Shown here in pieces: positions 26,182 through 35,719 of a DNA stretch of 64,000 nucleotides. Numbering within the stretch: the first letter of the stretch is position 1; each line of letters opens with the position of its first letter. A model generated the notes under the pieces. It ran no database searches and was not told the DNA's origin. It saw nothing but the letters and a program-made list of their open reading frames with translations. Source of the stretch: Actinoplanes sp. NBC_00393 (GTDB lineage Bacteria; Actinomycetota; Actinomycetes; Mycobacteriales; Micromonosporaceae); assembly GCF_036053395.1 (NCBI RefSeq), contig NZ_CP107942.1:1082501-1146500 (forward strand). The letters are read 5' to 3'. The position numbers and the translations under genes were made by a program.

Positions 26182-27185
26182 CGATGGGAACCGCTGAGAA
26201 AGCCGCGGCGATCGCGGATCCACGCGTGGCCGAGCGCACCGACCGGATCGTCGGCGCGGTCCAGCGGCAGGGCGCGGTCGCGGTGCTCGCCGTCGTGGTG
26301 CTGATCGCGCTCGTCGCGTTTCCGAACTTCCGCAGCCTGGACAACGCGGCGACCATCCTGGTCGCGGCGGCGCCGCCGATGCTGATCGCGCTCGGCATGA
26401 CCTTCGTGATCATCACGGGCGGGATCGACCTGTCGGTCGGGTCGCTCTACGTGCTCGGCGGGGTTCTCGCGGCGTGGGCGTCCGAGTACGGGTTCTTCGC
26501 CGCGTTCGGCGTACCCCTCCTGGTCTGTGGGTTGATCGGTCTGCTCAACGGTGTCCTGATCGCCTGGACCCGGATGGCGCCGTTCATCGTGACCCTGGCC
26601 GCGCTGCTCGGCGCGCGCGGCCTGATGCGTGCGGTCAGTGACGAAGGGTCCACCACCTACCTGGTGCAGAACGATGCTTTCCGGCGTTTCGGCACCGGCT
26701 CGTTCCTCGGCATCGGCTACCAGGTGTGGCTGGTCGCCGTCGTGGTGCTGCTCGGGATGCTGCTGCTGGCCCGGACCCGGTTCGGCAACAGCGTCTACGC
26801 GGTCGGCGGCAGTGAGGACGCGTCCGCGCTGATGGGGGTGCCGGTACGCCGTACCAAAGTCGCCGTCTATCTGATGTCCGGCCTGCTGGCCGGCCTGGCC
26901 GGAGCGATCAACGCGGCCAAGCTCGGCTCGGGGGTGACCGTGCTCGGCGCGGGCATGGAGCTGGATGCCATCGCCGCGGTGGTGATCGGCGGAACGCTGC
27001 TTACCGGCGGCGCCGGCACGATCGCCGGAACGGTCGCGGGCGTGCTGCTGCTCGGCGTGATCCAGAACCTGATCAACCAGGTCGGCAACGTCAACAGCAA
27101 CTGGCAGCAGGTGATCAGCGGGGCGTTCCTGGCGCTGGTCGTGGTGGCACAGACCTATCTGGTCCGCCTGCGCCGCGACGCGTGA
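26178..27185 (+). CDS. yjfF: Sugar ABC transporter permease (YjfF-like)
   Basis: 335 residues, second BPD_transp_2 permease of the operon. Signature ITGGIDLSVGSLYVLGGVL and GGTLLTGGAGTIAGTVAGVL are intact. GTG at 26178 gives a 4 bp overlap with the previous stop and a ribosome site (AAAGGAAG) at good spacing; an ATG 6 bp later is a possible alternative. Last gene of the operon: the next gene starts 29 bp downstream and is functionally unrelated, but no clear terminator is seen between them. Confidence 0.92.
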   Translation: MTMGTAEKAAAIADPRVAERTDRIVGAVQRQGAVAVLAVVVLIALVAFPNFRSLDNAATILVAAAPPMLIALGMTFVIITGGIDLSVGSLYVLGGVLAAWASEYGFFAAFGVPLLVCGLIGLLNGVLIAWTRMAPFIVTLAALLGARGLMRAVSDEGSTTYLVQNDAFRRFGTGSFLGIGYQVWLVAVVVLLGMLLLARTRFGNSVYAVGGSEDASALMGVPVRRTKVAVYLMSGLLAGLAGAINAAKLGSGVTVLGAGMELDAIAAVVIGGTLLTGGAGTIAGTVAGVLLLGVIQNLINQVGNVNSNWQQVISGAFLALVVVAQTYLVRLRRDA

Positions 27186-27213
27186 AGCGCTCCGCTGCGG
27201 GTAGCCACCGTGC

Positions 27214-29004
27214 ATGAGCGAACGGACTGTGTCGGATGTGGTAGCGGAACGCCTCGCCGCTTGGGGCGTGGAACGCGTCTTCGGGTACTCCGGCGACGGG
27301 ATCGACGGGGTGCTCGGTGCGCTGCGCCGGGCCGGGAAACCCACGTTCGTGCAAGCCAGGCACGAGGAGGCGGCGGCCTTCATGGCTGTCGGGCACGCCA
27401 AGTACACGGGTGGCGTCGGCGTCTGCATGGCCACCCAGGGGCCCGGCGCGGTGCACCTGCTCAACGGCCTCTACGACGCCAAACTCGACTCCAAGCCGGT
27501 GGTGGCGATCGTCGGGCAGCAGCTGTCGACGGTGCTCGGCAGCTCGTACCAGCAGGAGATCGACCTGGTGCGGCTCTTCGGGGACGTGTGCGCCCAGTTC
27601 GTGCAGGCGGCGCACACCGCGGAGCAGGTGCCGATGCTGCTCGACCGGGCGTTCCGGACCGCGCTGGCGACCCGCAGCCCGACCTGCGTGATCCTGCCGC
27701 ACGATGTGCAGTCGGAGCCGGCGCCCGATCCCGGCGCGCACGAGCACGGTGTGCTGGCGACCAGCCCGGGGCTGCGCCCCGCGCGGCTGGTGCCCCGCCA
27801 GCAGGATCTTCAGGAGGCCGCTGAGCTGCTCGGTTCCGGTGAGCGGGTGGCGATCATGGTGGGCCAGGGGGCGTACGGGGCACAGCAGGAGATCGTCGAG
27901 CTGGCGAACCGGCTCGGGGCGGGGGTGACCGCCTCGCTGCTCGGCAAGCCGGTGCTCGACGAGAACCTGCCGTTCCACACCGGCGTGATGGGACACCTGG
28001 GCACCACGGCCAGCGCCGAGCTGATGCGGCACTGCGACACGCTGCTGCTGATCGGCACGAACGACCCGTGGACCGAGTTCTACCCGGCGCCGGGACAGGC
28101 CCGGGCGGTGCAGATCGACGTGGACGGGCGACGTCTGGGCGTCCGGTATCCGGTCGAGGTCCCGCTGCTCGGCGACGCCGCGGAAACCGTTCGTGAGCTG
28201 CTCTCCCTGGTGCCGGCGCGGCCCCGCGGCGCGTGGGCCGCCCGGGTCGAGGAGTGGGTGCAGCGCTGGCGGCTGATCAGCGCGGCCCGGGCCGCCGCGG
28301 ACGCCGAACCGGTGAACCCGCAGCTGGTGGTCCGCTCGCTCACCGACCGGCTGCCGGAGGACGCGCAGGTGGCGGTCGACGTCGGGTCGGTCGTCTACTG
28401 GTACGCCCGGCACCTGCGGCTGCCGCGCGGCGTTCCGGCGCACCTGTCCAGCACTCTGGCGTCGATGGGGTGCGGGATTCCGTACGGGCTCGCGGCCAAA
28501 CTGGCGGCCCCGCAGCGCCCGGTGGTGGTCCTGGCGGGTGACGGCGCGATGCAGATGGCCGGGCTGGCCGAACTGGTCACGGTGGCCGCCCGCTGGCGGG
28601 ACTGGGCGGATCCGCGCTTCGTGATCTGCGTGCTGAACAACCGGGACCTGGCCGAGGTGAGCTGGGAACAGCGCGAGTCCGAGAGCGAGCCGCGGTTCGC
28701 CACCTCGCAGGACCTGCCGGACGTCCCCTACGCCGCGTACGCCGAGCTGCTCGGACTGCGCGGCGTGCGGATCACCGACCCCGGCGAACTGGCCGGGGCC
28801 TGGGACACCGCGCTGACCGCCGACCGGCCCGTGCTGATCGAGGCCGTCGTCGACCCGGCGATCCCGCTGCTCCCGCCCGGCCAGCCGTACGAGAAGGTCA
28901 AGGCCATGTACGACGGGCTCGCGGCGGAGAAGGGCCCGATGGCCCGCCGGGCCGAGGCCCACCTGCGCCGCGAGCGCGCCGACGAGGGATTTGTGGCTGG
29001 TTAA
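27214..29004 (+). CDS. Thiamine-pyrophosphate enzyme, pyruvate oxidase / acetolactate synthase-like
   Basis: 596 residues with the three-domain layout of the POX/ALS family. The N-terminal pyrimidine-binding domain has the catalytic Glu in QARHEEAAAFMA (Glu51), the central domain is Rossmann-like (RVAIMVGQGAYGA), and the C-terminal domain carries the ThDP/Mg motif GDGAMQM with a downstream NN (CVLNNRDLAEVSWE). It fits the group annotated as pyruvate dehydrogenase (quinone) or 'thiamine pyrophosphate-requiring enzyme'; lacking the PoxB membrane tail, a soluble role is likely. The stop codon overlaps the converging MFS gene stop (TTAA). Confidence 0.85.
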   Translation: MSERTVSDVVAERLAAWGVERVFGYSGDGIDGVLGALRRAGKPTFVQARHEEAAAFMAVGHAKYTGGVGVCMATQGPGAVHLLNGLYDAKLDSKPVVAIVGQQLSTVLGSSYQQEIDLVRLFGDVCAQFVQAAHTAEQVPMLLDRAFRTALATRSPTCVILPHDVQSEPAPDPGAHEHGVLATSPGLRPARLVPRQQDLQEAAELLGSGERVAIMVGQGAYGAQQEIVELANRLGAGVTASLLGKPVLDENLPFHTGVMGHLGTTASAELMRHCDTLLLIGTNDPWTEFYPAPGQARAVQIDVDGRRLGVRYPVEVPLLGDAAETVRELLSLVPARPRGAWAARVEEWVQRWRLISAARAAADAEPVNPQLVVRSLTDRLPEDAQVAVDVGSVVYWYARHLRLPRGVPAHLSSTLASMGCGIPYGLAAKLAAPQRPVVVLAGDGAMQMAGLAELVTVAARWRDWADPRFVICVLNNRDLAEVSWEQRESESEPRFATSQDLPDVPYAAYAELLGLRGVRITDPGELAGAWDTALTADRPVLIEAVVDPAIPLLPPGQPYEKVKAMYDGLAAEKGPMARRAEAHLRRERADEGFVAG

Positions 29005-30170
29005 CCGGGCTGTTCGGAGGGCTCGGGAACAGCCGTGTCAACCAGCCGCATGGTGGGGGCGCTGGCGGCTACGAAGATGGCCAGGACGACCGGGATCCAC
29101 AGGGCGGTGGGCAGGCCGACGACGGTGGCGGCGGCGCCGATCAGGATCGGGCCCAGCAGGAAGCCGAGGTAGCCGATGCTCACCACCAGCGACAGCGCGC
29201 GGCCGGAGCGGGCCGGGTCGAGGTTGCCGGCGGCGGAGAAGACTTGCGGGGCGATGCAGGACAGGCCGAGGCCGAGCAGGCCGAAACCGGCGACGCCGGC
29301 GAACGGGTGATCCAGGAGCAGCGCGGTGCCCAGGCCCAGGGCGGCGAGGGCGCCGCTCAGGCGGACCAGGAGCACCGGGCCGAGGGCGGTGGTCACCCGG
29401 TCGCCGACGAGCCGGCCGAGCGTCATCATGATCGCGAAGGCGGCGTAGCCGTACGCTGCGAAGCTTGTCGTGGTCCCCAGGTTGTCGCGCAGGTAGACCG
29501 CGCTCCAGTCGGCGGCCGCGCCCTCCCCGACCAGGGTGCAGAGCACGAGGATCCCGAAGAAGAACAGCAGCGGCGTCCTTTTCGATGCCGGCTCTGCGGT
29601 GACGGATTCGATGACCGGTGTGCCCGGCATGATCCAGCGGGCGGCCAGCCCGGCGAGGACCGCCACGCTCGCGCCGACGGCCAGGAACGTCAGGTCGGCG
29701 CCGGCTCCGGCTCGGGCGAACAGGCTGCCGGTCAGCGCCCCGAGGAAGCCGCCGATGCTGTAGATCGCGTGGAACGACGAGATGATCGGGCTGCCCCAGG
29801 CGCGCTGCACCTCGATGGCGTTGGCGTTCATCGCGATGTTGAGCGTGCCGTGCACCGCGCCGAACGCGAACAGCGCGATCGAGAGCGCGACCAGCGTGCC
29901 GCTGAAGCCGGGCGCGATCAGCAGCAGGCCCTCCAGGATCGAGGCCGGGATCAGCACGCGCGAACTGCCGAACCGGTCGGTCAGCCGGCCCAGCACCAGC
30001 ATGCCGAGGATGCAGCCGGCCGCGAACGCCAGCAGCGCGAACGTCAGCCGTCCGTCACTGAGCCCGAGATTCTCCTTGATCGTCGGGATGCGCGCGGTCC
30101 ACACCCCGAGCGCAGTGCCGAACAGCAGGAACACCAGCGAGGTGGCGATCCGGGCGCGACGGATTTGCAT
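29001..30170 (-). CDS. MFS transporter (YbjJ/fucose-permease-like)
   Basis: 389 residues, 12 predicted helices. N-terminal RRARIATSLVFLLFGTALGV, loop motif GRLTDRFGSSRVLI between helices 2 and 3, and repeat motif GRLVGDRVTTALGP in the second half are typical of the major facilitator fold. Similar proteins (YbjJ-like) are of unknown substrate. It converges on the TPP enzyme gene with overlapping stops. Confidence 0.85.
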   Translation of the reverse strand: MQIRRARIATSLVFLLFGTALGVWTARIPTIKENLGLSDGRLTFALLAFAAGCILGMLVLGRLTDRFGSSRVLIPASILEGLLLIAPGFSGTLVALSIALFAFGAVHGTLNIAMNANAIEVQRAWGSPIISSFHAIYSIGGFLGALTGSLFARAGAGADLTFLAVGASVAVLAGLAARWIMPGTPVIESVTAEPASKRTPLLFFFGILVLCTLVGEGAAADWSAVYLRDNLGTTTSFAAYGYAAFAIMMTLGRLVGDRVTTALGPVLLVRLSGALAALGLGTALLLDHPFAGVAGFGLLGLGLSCIAPQVFSAAGNLDPARSGRALSLVVSIGYLGFLLGPILIGAAATVVGLPTALWIPVVLAIFVAASAPTMRLVDTAVPEPSEQPG

Positions 30171-30329
30171 GCGTCACGCTAACGCTTCCGTGCCGCGCGG
30201 CAACGCAGGGCCAGCCACCAGCGTGCTTTCAGGCGGCCGGTGGCCGAGGCCCGGATCAACGCCCCGAGGGTGCCGGCGGCTGCCAGACAGGAGACGACGC
30301 CGAGCGTACGATCACCGGCCGGCCCGAGG

Positions 30330-30983
30330 CTACCGGTAGAACGGTGGGATCTCGTCGTGGTCGGTGGGGACCACGTCCAGGCGCGGGTCGGCGATCAGCC
30401 GTGCGATCAGCTCGGGCGTGCCGGCGATGCCGGCCCAGTGCGGGTCGACGTCCGACGTGAAGCACCAGGCGCGGTCGGCCGGCCAGGCGAAGGCCGGGGT
30501 CTCGTCGTGCAGGCGCACCTGGCCCGGCCACCCGTCGGCCTGCGACCAGGTGCCCACCTCAGCGAGCGGGCCCCGGAACAGCCAATACGCGCGGGCCGGC
30601 AGCTCCACCTTCGGGCCGCCGTCCGGGTGCTCGAACGGCGGCGCCAGGCCGGGTACGGCCTCCGGCGACCAGTCCGCCGGAACGGCCTCCTCCGGCGGGT
30701 TGTCCCACTGGCCGAAGCCGTCCCAGACGCAGAAGTGGCAGTCGTCCGGCGTGGTGGTGTGCTCGGCGAGGATCTCGTAGAGCCGGGGGAGTTGTTCCTC
30801 ACGCCATTCCTCGAACACGGCGTCGTTCTCGCTCATGCCGGGGGGGACCGGGTCGGGCAGGAACCGCAGTCGCGCGTACGCCGGGAAACCCGCCGGGCCG
30901 AGCGTCACCAGGTCGGACCAGTCCAGCTCGCTCTCGGCGATCCAGGACGCCGCCGCCAGGTCGGTGCAGAAGACGAGGGTCAC
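30330..30983 (-). CDS. Conserved hypothetical protein
   Basis: 217 residues, soluble, acidic, rich in Trp and Pro, no signal peptide. Repeated patterns such as CHFCVWDGFGQW, RAYWLFRGPL and HLDP-like DVDPHWAGI suggest a compact alpha/beta protein of a family seen in actinomycetes without known function. GTG start at 30983. I do not assign a function. Between it and the MFS gene lies a 160 bp stretch with an open but start-less frame (see rejected items). Confidence 0.7.
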   Translation of the reverse strand: MTLVFCTDLAAASWIAESELDWSDLVTLGPAGFPAYARLRFLPDPVPPGMSENDAVFEEWREEQLPRLYEILAEHTTTPDDCHFCVWDGFGQWDNPPEEAVPADWSPEAVPGLAPPFEHPDGGPKVELPARAYWLFRGPLAEVGTWSQADGWPGQVRLHDETPAFAWPADRAWCFTSDVDPHWAGIAGTPELIARLIADPRLDVVPTDHDEIPPFYR

Positions 30984-31150
30984 GGTGGTGGTTGTACCGC
31001 ACGTCCCGGCCGCACTGAGCAGCGGAGGCGATCAGCAGGCCCCGGGCCTGCATGTTAGTTTTCGTGCGTGTCCGAAGGCAGTGATATCCGGCCGGGTACG
31101 ACCCGGCCCTGTGCTCGACGTTCCGCCCGCGACGCCCGCGGTGACCGGAC

Positions 31151-32506
31151 ATGCTGATCGCCGTCGGGGTGCTGGCGATCGTGCTGCTCACGGTGGCCAC
31201 CGGTTATTTCGTCGCGCAGGAGTTCGCGTACGTCGCGGTCGACCGCGAACAGCTCAAGGCGCTCGCCGACGAGGGTGACCCCGCGGCCGAACGGGCGCTG
31301 AAGGTGACCCAGCGGCTGTCGTTCGTCCTGTCCGGCGCCCAGGTCGGCATCACCGTGACCGCCCTGCTCGCCGGGTACGTGGCCGAGCCGTACCTGGGCC
31401 AGGGCACCGCCGACCTGCTCGGCGCGACCGGCGTGTCCGAGGGTGTCAGCACGTCCATCTCGATGGTGTTCGCGCTGCTGTTCGCCACCATCGTGCAGAT
31501 GGTCTTCGGCGAGCTGGCCCCGAAGAACCTGGCCATCGCCAAACCGGAGACGCTGGCCCGGGCCCTGTCCCGCTCGACCCTGATCTACCTGGCCGTGGCC
31601 GGGCCGCTGATCCGGGTCTTCGACGCCACCGCCACCCGGCTGCTGCGCGCCATCGGTATCGAGCCGGTCGAGGAGCTGCCGCAGGGCGCCACCACCGAGG
31701 ACCTGGACCGGATCATCGCCGCCGCGAGCACGCACGGTGTCCTGGACGAGCGGGCTGCCCGGCTGCTCGACCACGGCCTGGACTTCCGGATCCGCAACGC
31801 CGCCGAAGCGATGCGCCCGCGGGTGGACGTCACCACGATCCGGGCCGGTGACCCGGCATCCCGGGTGGTCGAGCTGCTGGACACCGGCCACTCCCGGTTC
31901 CCGGTGATCGGCGACGACGTCGACGACGTGGTCGGGGTGGTCACGATCGCTGACGTGGTCACCCTCGAGCCCGCGGCCCGCGCTACGACCCCGGTACGCG
32001 AACTGTGTGCCGCCGCGGTCGCGCTGCCCGAGTCGGCCCGCCTGCCGGAGGTGCTGGACCGGCTCAAGGAGGCGCACCGGCAGATGGCGATCGTCGTCGA
32101 CGAGTACGGCGGCTTCGCCGGCATCATCACCCTCGAGGACGTGGCCGAGGAACTGGTCGGTGAGATCCGCGACGAGGACGACCTGCCGGAACCGGTGATC
32201 GAACGGACCGGCGACGGCACCTGGACGATCCCGGGACGGGCCCGGGTCGACGAGATCGCCGAGGCGACCGGGGTGCAGCTGCCCGACGACGACGCGTACG
32301 ACACCGTGTCCGGGCTGATCCTGGAACGGCTCGGCCGGCTGCCGGACGCCCGCGAGGAGGTCGAGGTGGAGCTGCCGCCGCTGGTCGACGAGGACGGCGA
32401 GCTCCAGCCGCAGGGGGTGGCCCGGCTGACCGTGCTCGCGGTCCACCGGCACGTCCCGGAGAAGGTGGCACTCACCGTGATCGAGGACGGGCAGGTTCCG
32501 GCATGA
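31151..32506 (+). CDS. CNNM/CorC-family membrane protein with CBS domains and CorC_HlyC domain
   Basis: 451 residues: DUF21 (CNNM) domain with about four helices (residues 1-190; SGAQVGITVTALLAGYVAEP, VFGELAPKNLAIAKPE), a CBS pair (about 215-340; DTGHSRFPVIGDDVDDVVGV and MAIVVDEYGGFAGIITLEDV), and a C-terminal transporter-associated domain. Members handle Mg2+ or Co2+ efflux or sensing. Its stop overlaps the next start by 4 bp, so two paralogues are coupled and may form a hetero-oligomer. Confidence 0.9.
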   Translation: MLIAVGVLAIVLLTVATGYFVAQEFAYVAVDREQLKALADEGDPAAERALKVTQRLSFVLSGAQVGITVTALLAGYVAEPYLGQGTADLLGATGVSEGVSTSISMVFALLFATIVQMVFGELAPKNLAIAKPETLARALSRSTLIYLAVAGPLIRVFDATATRLLRAIGIEPVEELPQGATTEDLDRIIAAASTHGVLDERAARLLDHGLDFRIRNAAEAMRPRVDVTTIRAGDPASRVVELLDTGHSRFPVIGDDVDDVVGVVTIADVVTLEPAARATTPVRELCAAAVALPESARLPEVLDRLKEAHRQMAIVVDEYGGFAGIITLEDVAEELVGEIRDEDDLPEPVIERTGDGTWTIPGRARVDEIAEATGVQLPDDDAYDTVSGLILERLGRLPDAREEVEVELPPLVDEDGELQPQGVARLTVLAVHRHVPEKVALTVIEDGQVPA

Positions 32507-33582
32507 GCACGACCTGGGCGCTGCTCGTCTCCGTACTGTTGCTGGTCTTCAATGGTTTCTTCGTGGCCGCCGAATTCGCGCTGGTCGCCGCGAAGCGGCA
32601 CCGGCTGGAGCAGGCCGCGGCGGACGGCTCGCGTGGCGCCCGCGTCGCGCTGGCCGGGACCCGCAGCCTGTCGATGATGCTGGCCGGTGCGCAGCTCGGC
32701 ATCACGCTGTGCACGCTGGGGCTGGGCGCGCTGGCCAAACCGGCGGTGGCGCACCTGCTCGAACCGGTGTTCACGTCGGTCGGGCTGCCCGAGGGCGCCG
32801 CCTACGTGGTGGCGTTCATCCTGGCCGTGGCGCTGGTCGGCTTCCTGCACGTGGTCGTCGGCGAGATGGCGCCCAAGTCGTGGGCGATCAGCCACCCGGA
32901 GACCTCGGCCCAGCTGCTCGCCATCCCGTTCGTCGGCTTCACCACCGTGCTGCGCCCGGTCCTGTCCGCGCTGAACGGGCTGGCCAACGCGTGCCTGCGC
33001 CTGGTCAAGGTGACCCCGCAGGACGAGCTGGCCCAGGTGCACAACCCGGAGCAGCTGCGCATGCTGCTGGAGACCTCCAAGGAACACGGCACCATCGCCG
33101 ACGCGGAACACGAGCTGCTCACCGCGATGCTCGCGGTGCAGTCGACCACGGTGCGGGAGGTGATGGTCCCGATCGACCGGATCGTCGCGGTGTCCGCCGG
33201 CGACGACGCCCGTACGGTCGAACTGCGCAGCATCGAGACCGGCCGGTCCCGGCTGGCGGTCGCCGACGCCGCGGGTGAGCTGGTCGGGGTCGTGCACGTC
33301 CGGGACGTCGCCAAGGCCACCAGCAACGGGGAGGCGGCCACCGCCGGCAGCCTGATGACCGCGCCGCTGCCGCTGCCGGCCGGCACCAGCGTCCTGGACG
33401 CGATCGCGGCGATGCGGCAGCGCCGCAGCCATCTCGCGCTGGTCTCCGAGGCGGGTGCGGTGATCGGGCTGGTCACCCTGGAGGACCTGCTCGAACAGGT
33501 GATGGGCCAGTTCGACGACGAGACCGACCCGGTGATCGACGCGGCCCGGCGGGCGGGCCGCACCGCAGGCACCGCCCGATAG
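32503..33582 (+). CDS. CNNM-family membrane protein with CBS domains (short paralogue)
   Basis: 359 residues, paralogous to the upstream gene: FVAAEFALVAAKRHRLEQAA, AGAQLGITLCTLGLGALAKP, VVGEMAPKSWAISHPE and a CBS pair (about 205-335; SHLALVSEAGAVIGLVTLED). It lacks the C-terminal CorC_HlyC domain found in the first copy and ends shortly after the second CBS motif. Start ATG at 32503. Confidence 0.9.
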   Translation: MSTTWALLVSVLLLVFNGFFVAAEFALVAAKRHRLEQAAADGSRGARVALAGTRSLSMMLAGAQLGITLCTLGLGALAKPAVAHLLEPVFTSVGLPEGAAYVVAFILAVALVGFLHVVVGEMAPKSWAISHPETSAQLLAIPFVGFTTVLRPVLSALNGLANACLRLVKVTPQDELAQVHNPEQLRMLLETSKEHGTIADAEHELLTAMLAVQSTTVREVMVPIDRIVAVSAGDDARTVELRSIETGRSRLAVADAAGELVGVVHVRDVAKATSNGEAATAGSLMTAPLPLPAGTSVLDAIAAMRQRRSHLALVSEAGAVIGLVTLEDLLEQVMGQFDDETDPVIDAARRAGRTAGTAR

Positions 33583-33619
33583 CTCTCAAGACGGGGGCGC
33601 GGCGGGCGATAGTGCGGAC

Positions 33620-35086
33620 GTGCGCCCGCCAGGTACGTCCGGACTGCGCCCCGCCGGGGTGACAGCCGGCTTCGCGCTGCTCGCAGTGGTGTTCGCCGTC
33701 GGCCACCTGACCGGGTCGGTGCTGGTACGGCTGAGCCTGCTGCTCGCCGCGGGACTCGTCGCGGCGGTGGCCGTCGCGGTGGGCGTACGCATCAATGGGG
33801 TGACTGATCGGCGTCCCTGGACGCTGGTGATGATCGCGCTGCTGGCGCTGAGCGCTGTCAACGGCGCCTGGCTGGCCACCGCCGTGCTGCCGATGCCCTG
33901 GCCGGAGCCGCCGCCCTGGATGGTCGCGCCGCCGCAGATCGCCGGGTACGCCCTGATGCTCGCCGCCAGCCTGATGATCGTGCTGAAGCACGCTCCCCGC
34001 GACGGCAGCGGCACCATCGACGCGGCCGTCGCCGGCATCGCGGTGGCCGCGCCGATCTGGGCGTTCGCGTTCCGGCCGCGCCTGCTGCACGAACACGCCG
34101 GCATCGGCCAGCAGCTCATCGTGCTCACCCAGATCCTGGTGCTGTTCGGCATCTGCGGCGCGCTGCTGCGGGTGGCCCGGACCTGCGGGACCGGCCGTAC
34201 GAGCCTCGGCTATCTGTTCGCCGCATTGGGCTGCACCGTGGTCGGGATCGCGGCGGTCAACGTGATGCCGTCGGCCTCTGAGCACCAGGCGTCGTTCCCG
34301 GCGCTCTGCTTCGCCCTCGGCTATCTGTGCCTCGGCGCGGCCGGCATCCATCCCAGCGTGCTCGGGCTGATGGAACCGAGTGTCCCGCCGTCGTCCGGAG
34401 GCCAGCGCCTGCAACTGGAACTGTTCGGCGCGGCCATGCTGGTGGTGCCGGTGATCGGTGGCATCGGGCAGTTGATGGGCGCGCCGCCGGACGGGCTGCT
34501 GCTGACCATCGCGCCGATGCTGACCATTCCGCTCGTGCTGGTCCGGATCGGGCGGCTCAACGCGCAGCGGGCCCGTGACCAGCACGCCCTCGCTCACCAG
34601 GCGGCGCATGACGAGCTGACCGGGCTGGTCAACCGGCGGCGGCTGTTCGCGGTGATGGAGAAGGCGATCGCCCGGCATGCGAAGGGGACGGCCGGTGATC
34701 TGGCGCTGATCTACTGCGATCTGAACGATTTCAAGCCGGTCAACGATCGGCATGGGCATGAGGCCGGCGATGATCTGCTGCGGGCTACGGCGGCCCGGAT
34801 CAGCGCTGTGGTGCGCAGCAAGGATGTGGTCGCGCGAATCGGCGGCGACGAGTTCCTGATCTTCTGTCCTGATACGGACAAGGCTGCGGCGTACGAACTG
34901 AGCGACCGGATCGCCGACGCGGTCGCGGAACCTTTGCCCTGGCAGGGGGTCTCGCTGCGCGTTACGGCGGCGGTGGGTACTACGCTCTGGACCGAGCGTC
35001 GGCTGGTTGCTCCGGATGTGCTGCTGGCGCATGCTGACGAGCGGATGTATGCGAACAAGCGGGCCCGGAAGCACTTCGCGGCCTGA
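33620..35086 (+). CDS. Membrane-bound GGDEF diguanylate cyclase
   Basis: 488 residues. About nine to ten helices occupy residues 12-315; a coiled stretch (QRARDQHALAHQAAHDELTGL) leads to the GGDEF domain. The active site is complete: LIYCDLNDFKPVNDRHGHEA and VARIGGDEFLIF. An inhibitory RSKD site precedes it by five residues, so product feedback is expected. The membrane part looks like those of other Actinoplanes-type cyclases. GTG start at 33620, with no obvious ribosome site. Confidence 0.88.
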   Translation: MRPPGTSGLRPAGVTAGFALLAVVFAVGHLTGSVLVRLSLLLAAGLVAAVAVAVGVRINGVTDRRPWTLVMIALLALSAVNGAWLATAVLPMPWPEPPPWMVAPPQIAGYALMLAASLMIVLKHAPRDGSGTIDAAVAGIAVAAPIWAFAFRPRLLHEHAGIGQQLIVLTQILVLFGICGALLRVARTCGTGRTSLGYLFAALGCTVVGIAAVNVMPSASEHQASFPALCFALGYLCLGAAGIHPSVLGLMEPSVPPSSGGQRLQLELFGAAMLVVPVIGGIGQLMGAPPDGLLLTIAPMLTIPLVLVRIGRLNAQRARDQHALAHQAAHDELTGLVNRRRLFAVMEKAIARHAKGTAGDLALIYCDLNDFKPVNDRHGHEAGDDLLRATAARISAVVRSKDVVARIGGDEFLIFCPDTDKAAAYELSDRIADAVAEPLPWQGVSLRVTAAVGTTLWTERRLVAPDVLLAHADERMYANKRARKHFAA

Positions 35087-35191
35087 CCGCTTCACCTTCC
35101 GCCTTCGGCCTCTCGCCTTCCGCCTCGGCTGGTTTCCGTCTTCCGTCGCGGTCCGCTGAACCTTTCTGCCTCCCGCCGCGACTGCCATGGT

Positions 35192-35719
35192 GTGGAAGTG
35201 GATCAGGTGGCCCTGCTCGTGATTCGGGCCCAACTCGGCGACCGGCGAGCGCTGACCCGGCTGGTGGAGCACTGGCACGAACGGCTCTGGCGGTATGTGC
35301 ACCGCATGGTCGGCCCCGCAGCTGACGACGTCACGCAGCAGGCCTGGGTCGCCGCCCTGGCCGGGCTGCCCCGGCTCCGGCAACCGGAACGGTTCGCGGC
35401 GTGGCTGTTCGTCATCGCCCGGCGTGCGGTCATGGACCATCTGCGGTTGCGCTACGCCGCACCCGAACCCCTCGACACGGAACCACCCGACGAGCGGGAC
35501 GACCTCGACGCGATGCTCGACCGCACCCGCATCGACGCCGGCCTGGCCCTGCTGCCACCCCTCGAACGGGAAGTCCTCGAACTCTTCCACCTCCAGGATC
35601 TGACGTTGCTCGACTGCGCGGAGATCCTCGGCGTGCCACCCGGCACCGTGAAGTCCCGGCTGTTCCGGGCCCGCCGAATGCTGCGCGACCGCCTCACCGA
35701 GAAGGGTTCCCCGTCATGA
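35192..35719 (+). CDS. ECF RNA polymerase sigma factor
   Basis: 175 residues. Sigma-70 region 2 (ALTRLVEHWHERLWRYVHRM, then VTQQAWVAALAGLPRLRQP) and region 4 (VLELFHLQDLTLLDCAEILG, VPPGTVKSRLFRARRMLRD) are clear. GTG at 35192 or GTG at 35198 could start it. The next gene overlaps its stop by 4 bp and encodes a membrane protein, the normal place for an anti-sigma factor. Confidence 0.88.
   Translation: MEVDQVALLVIRAQLGDRRALTRLVEHWHERLWRYVHRMVGPAADDVTQQAWVAALAGLPRLRQPERFAAWLFVIARRAVMDHLRLRYAAPEPLDTEPPDERDDLDAMLDRTRIDAGLALLPPLEREVLELFHLQDLTLLDCAEILGVPPGTVKSRLFRARRMLRDRLTEKGSPS

Noticed and set aside
30179..30310. Minus-strand frame reading TLGVVSCLAAAGTLGALIRA to a basic end
   Set aside because: It looks protein-like (one helix then a basic tail), but no start codon or ribosome site is available in frame downstream of the preceding stop. 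It might be a gene remnant.
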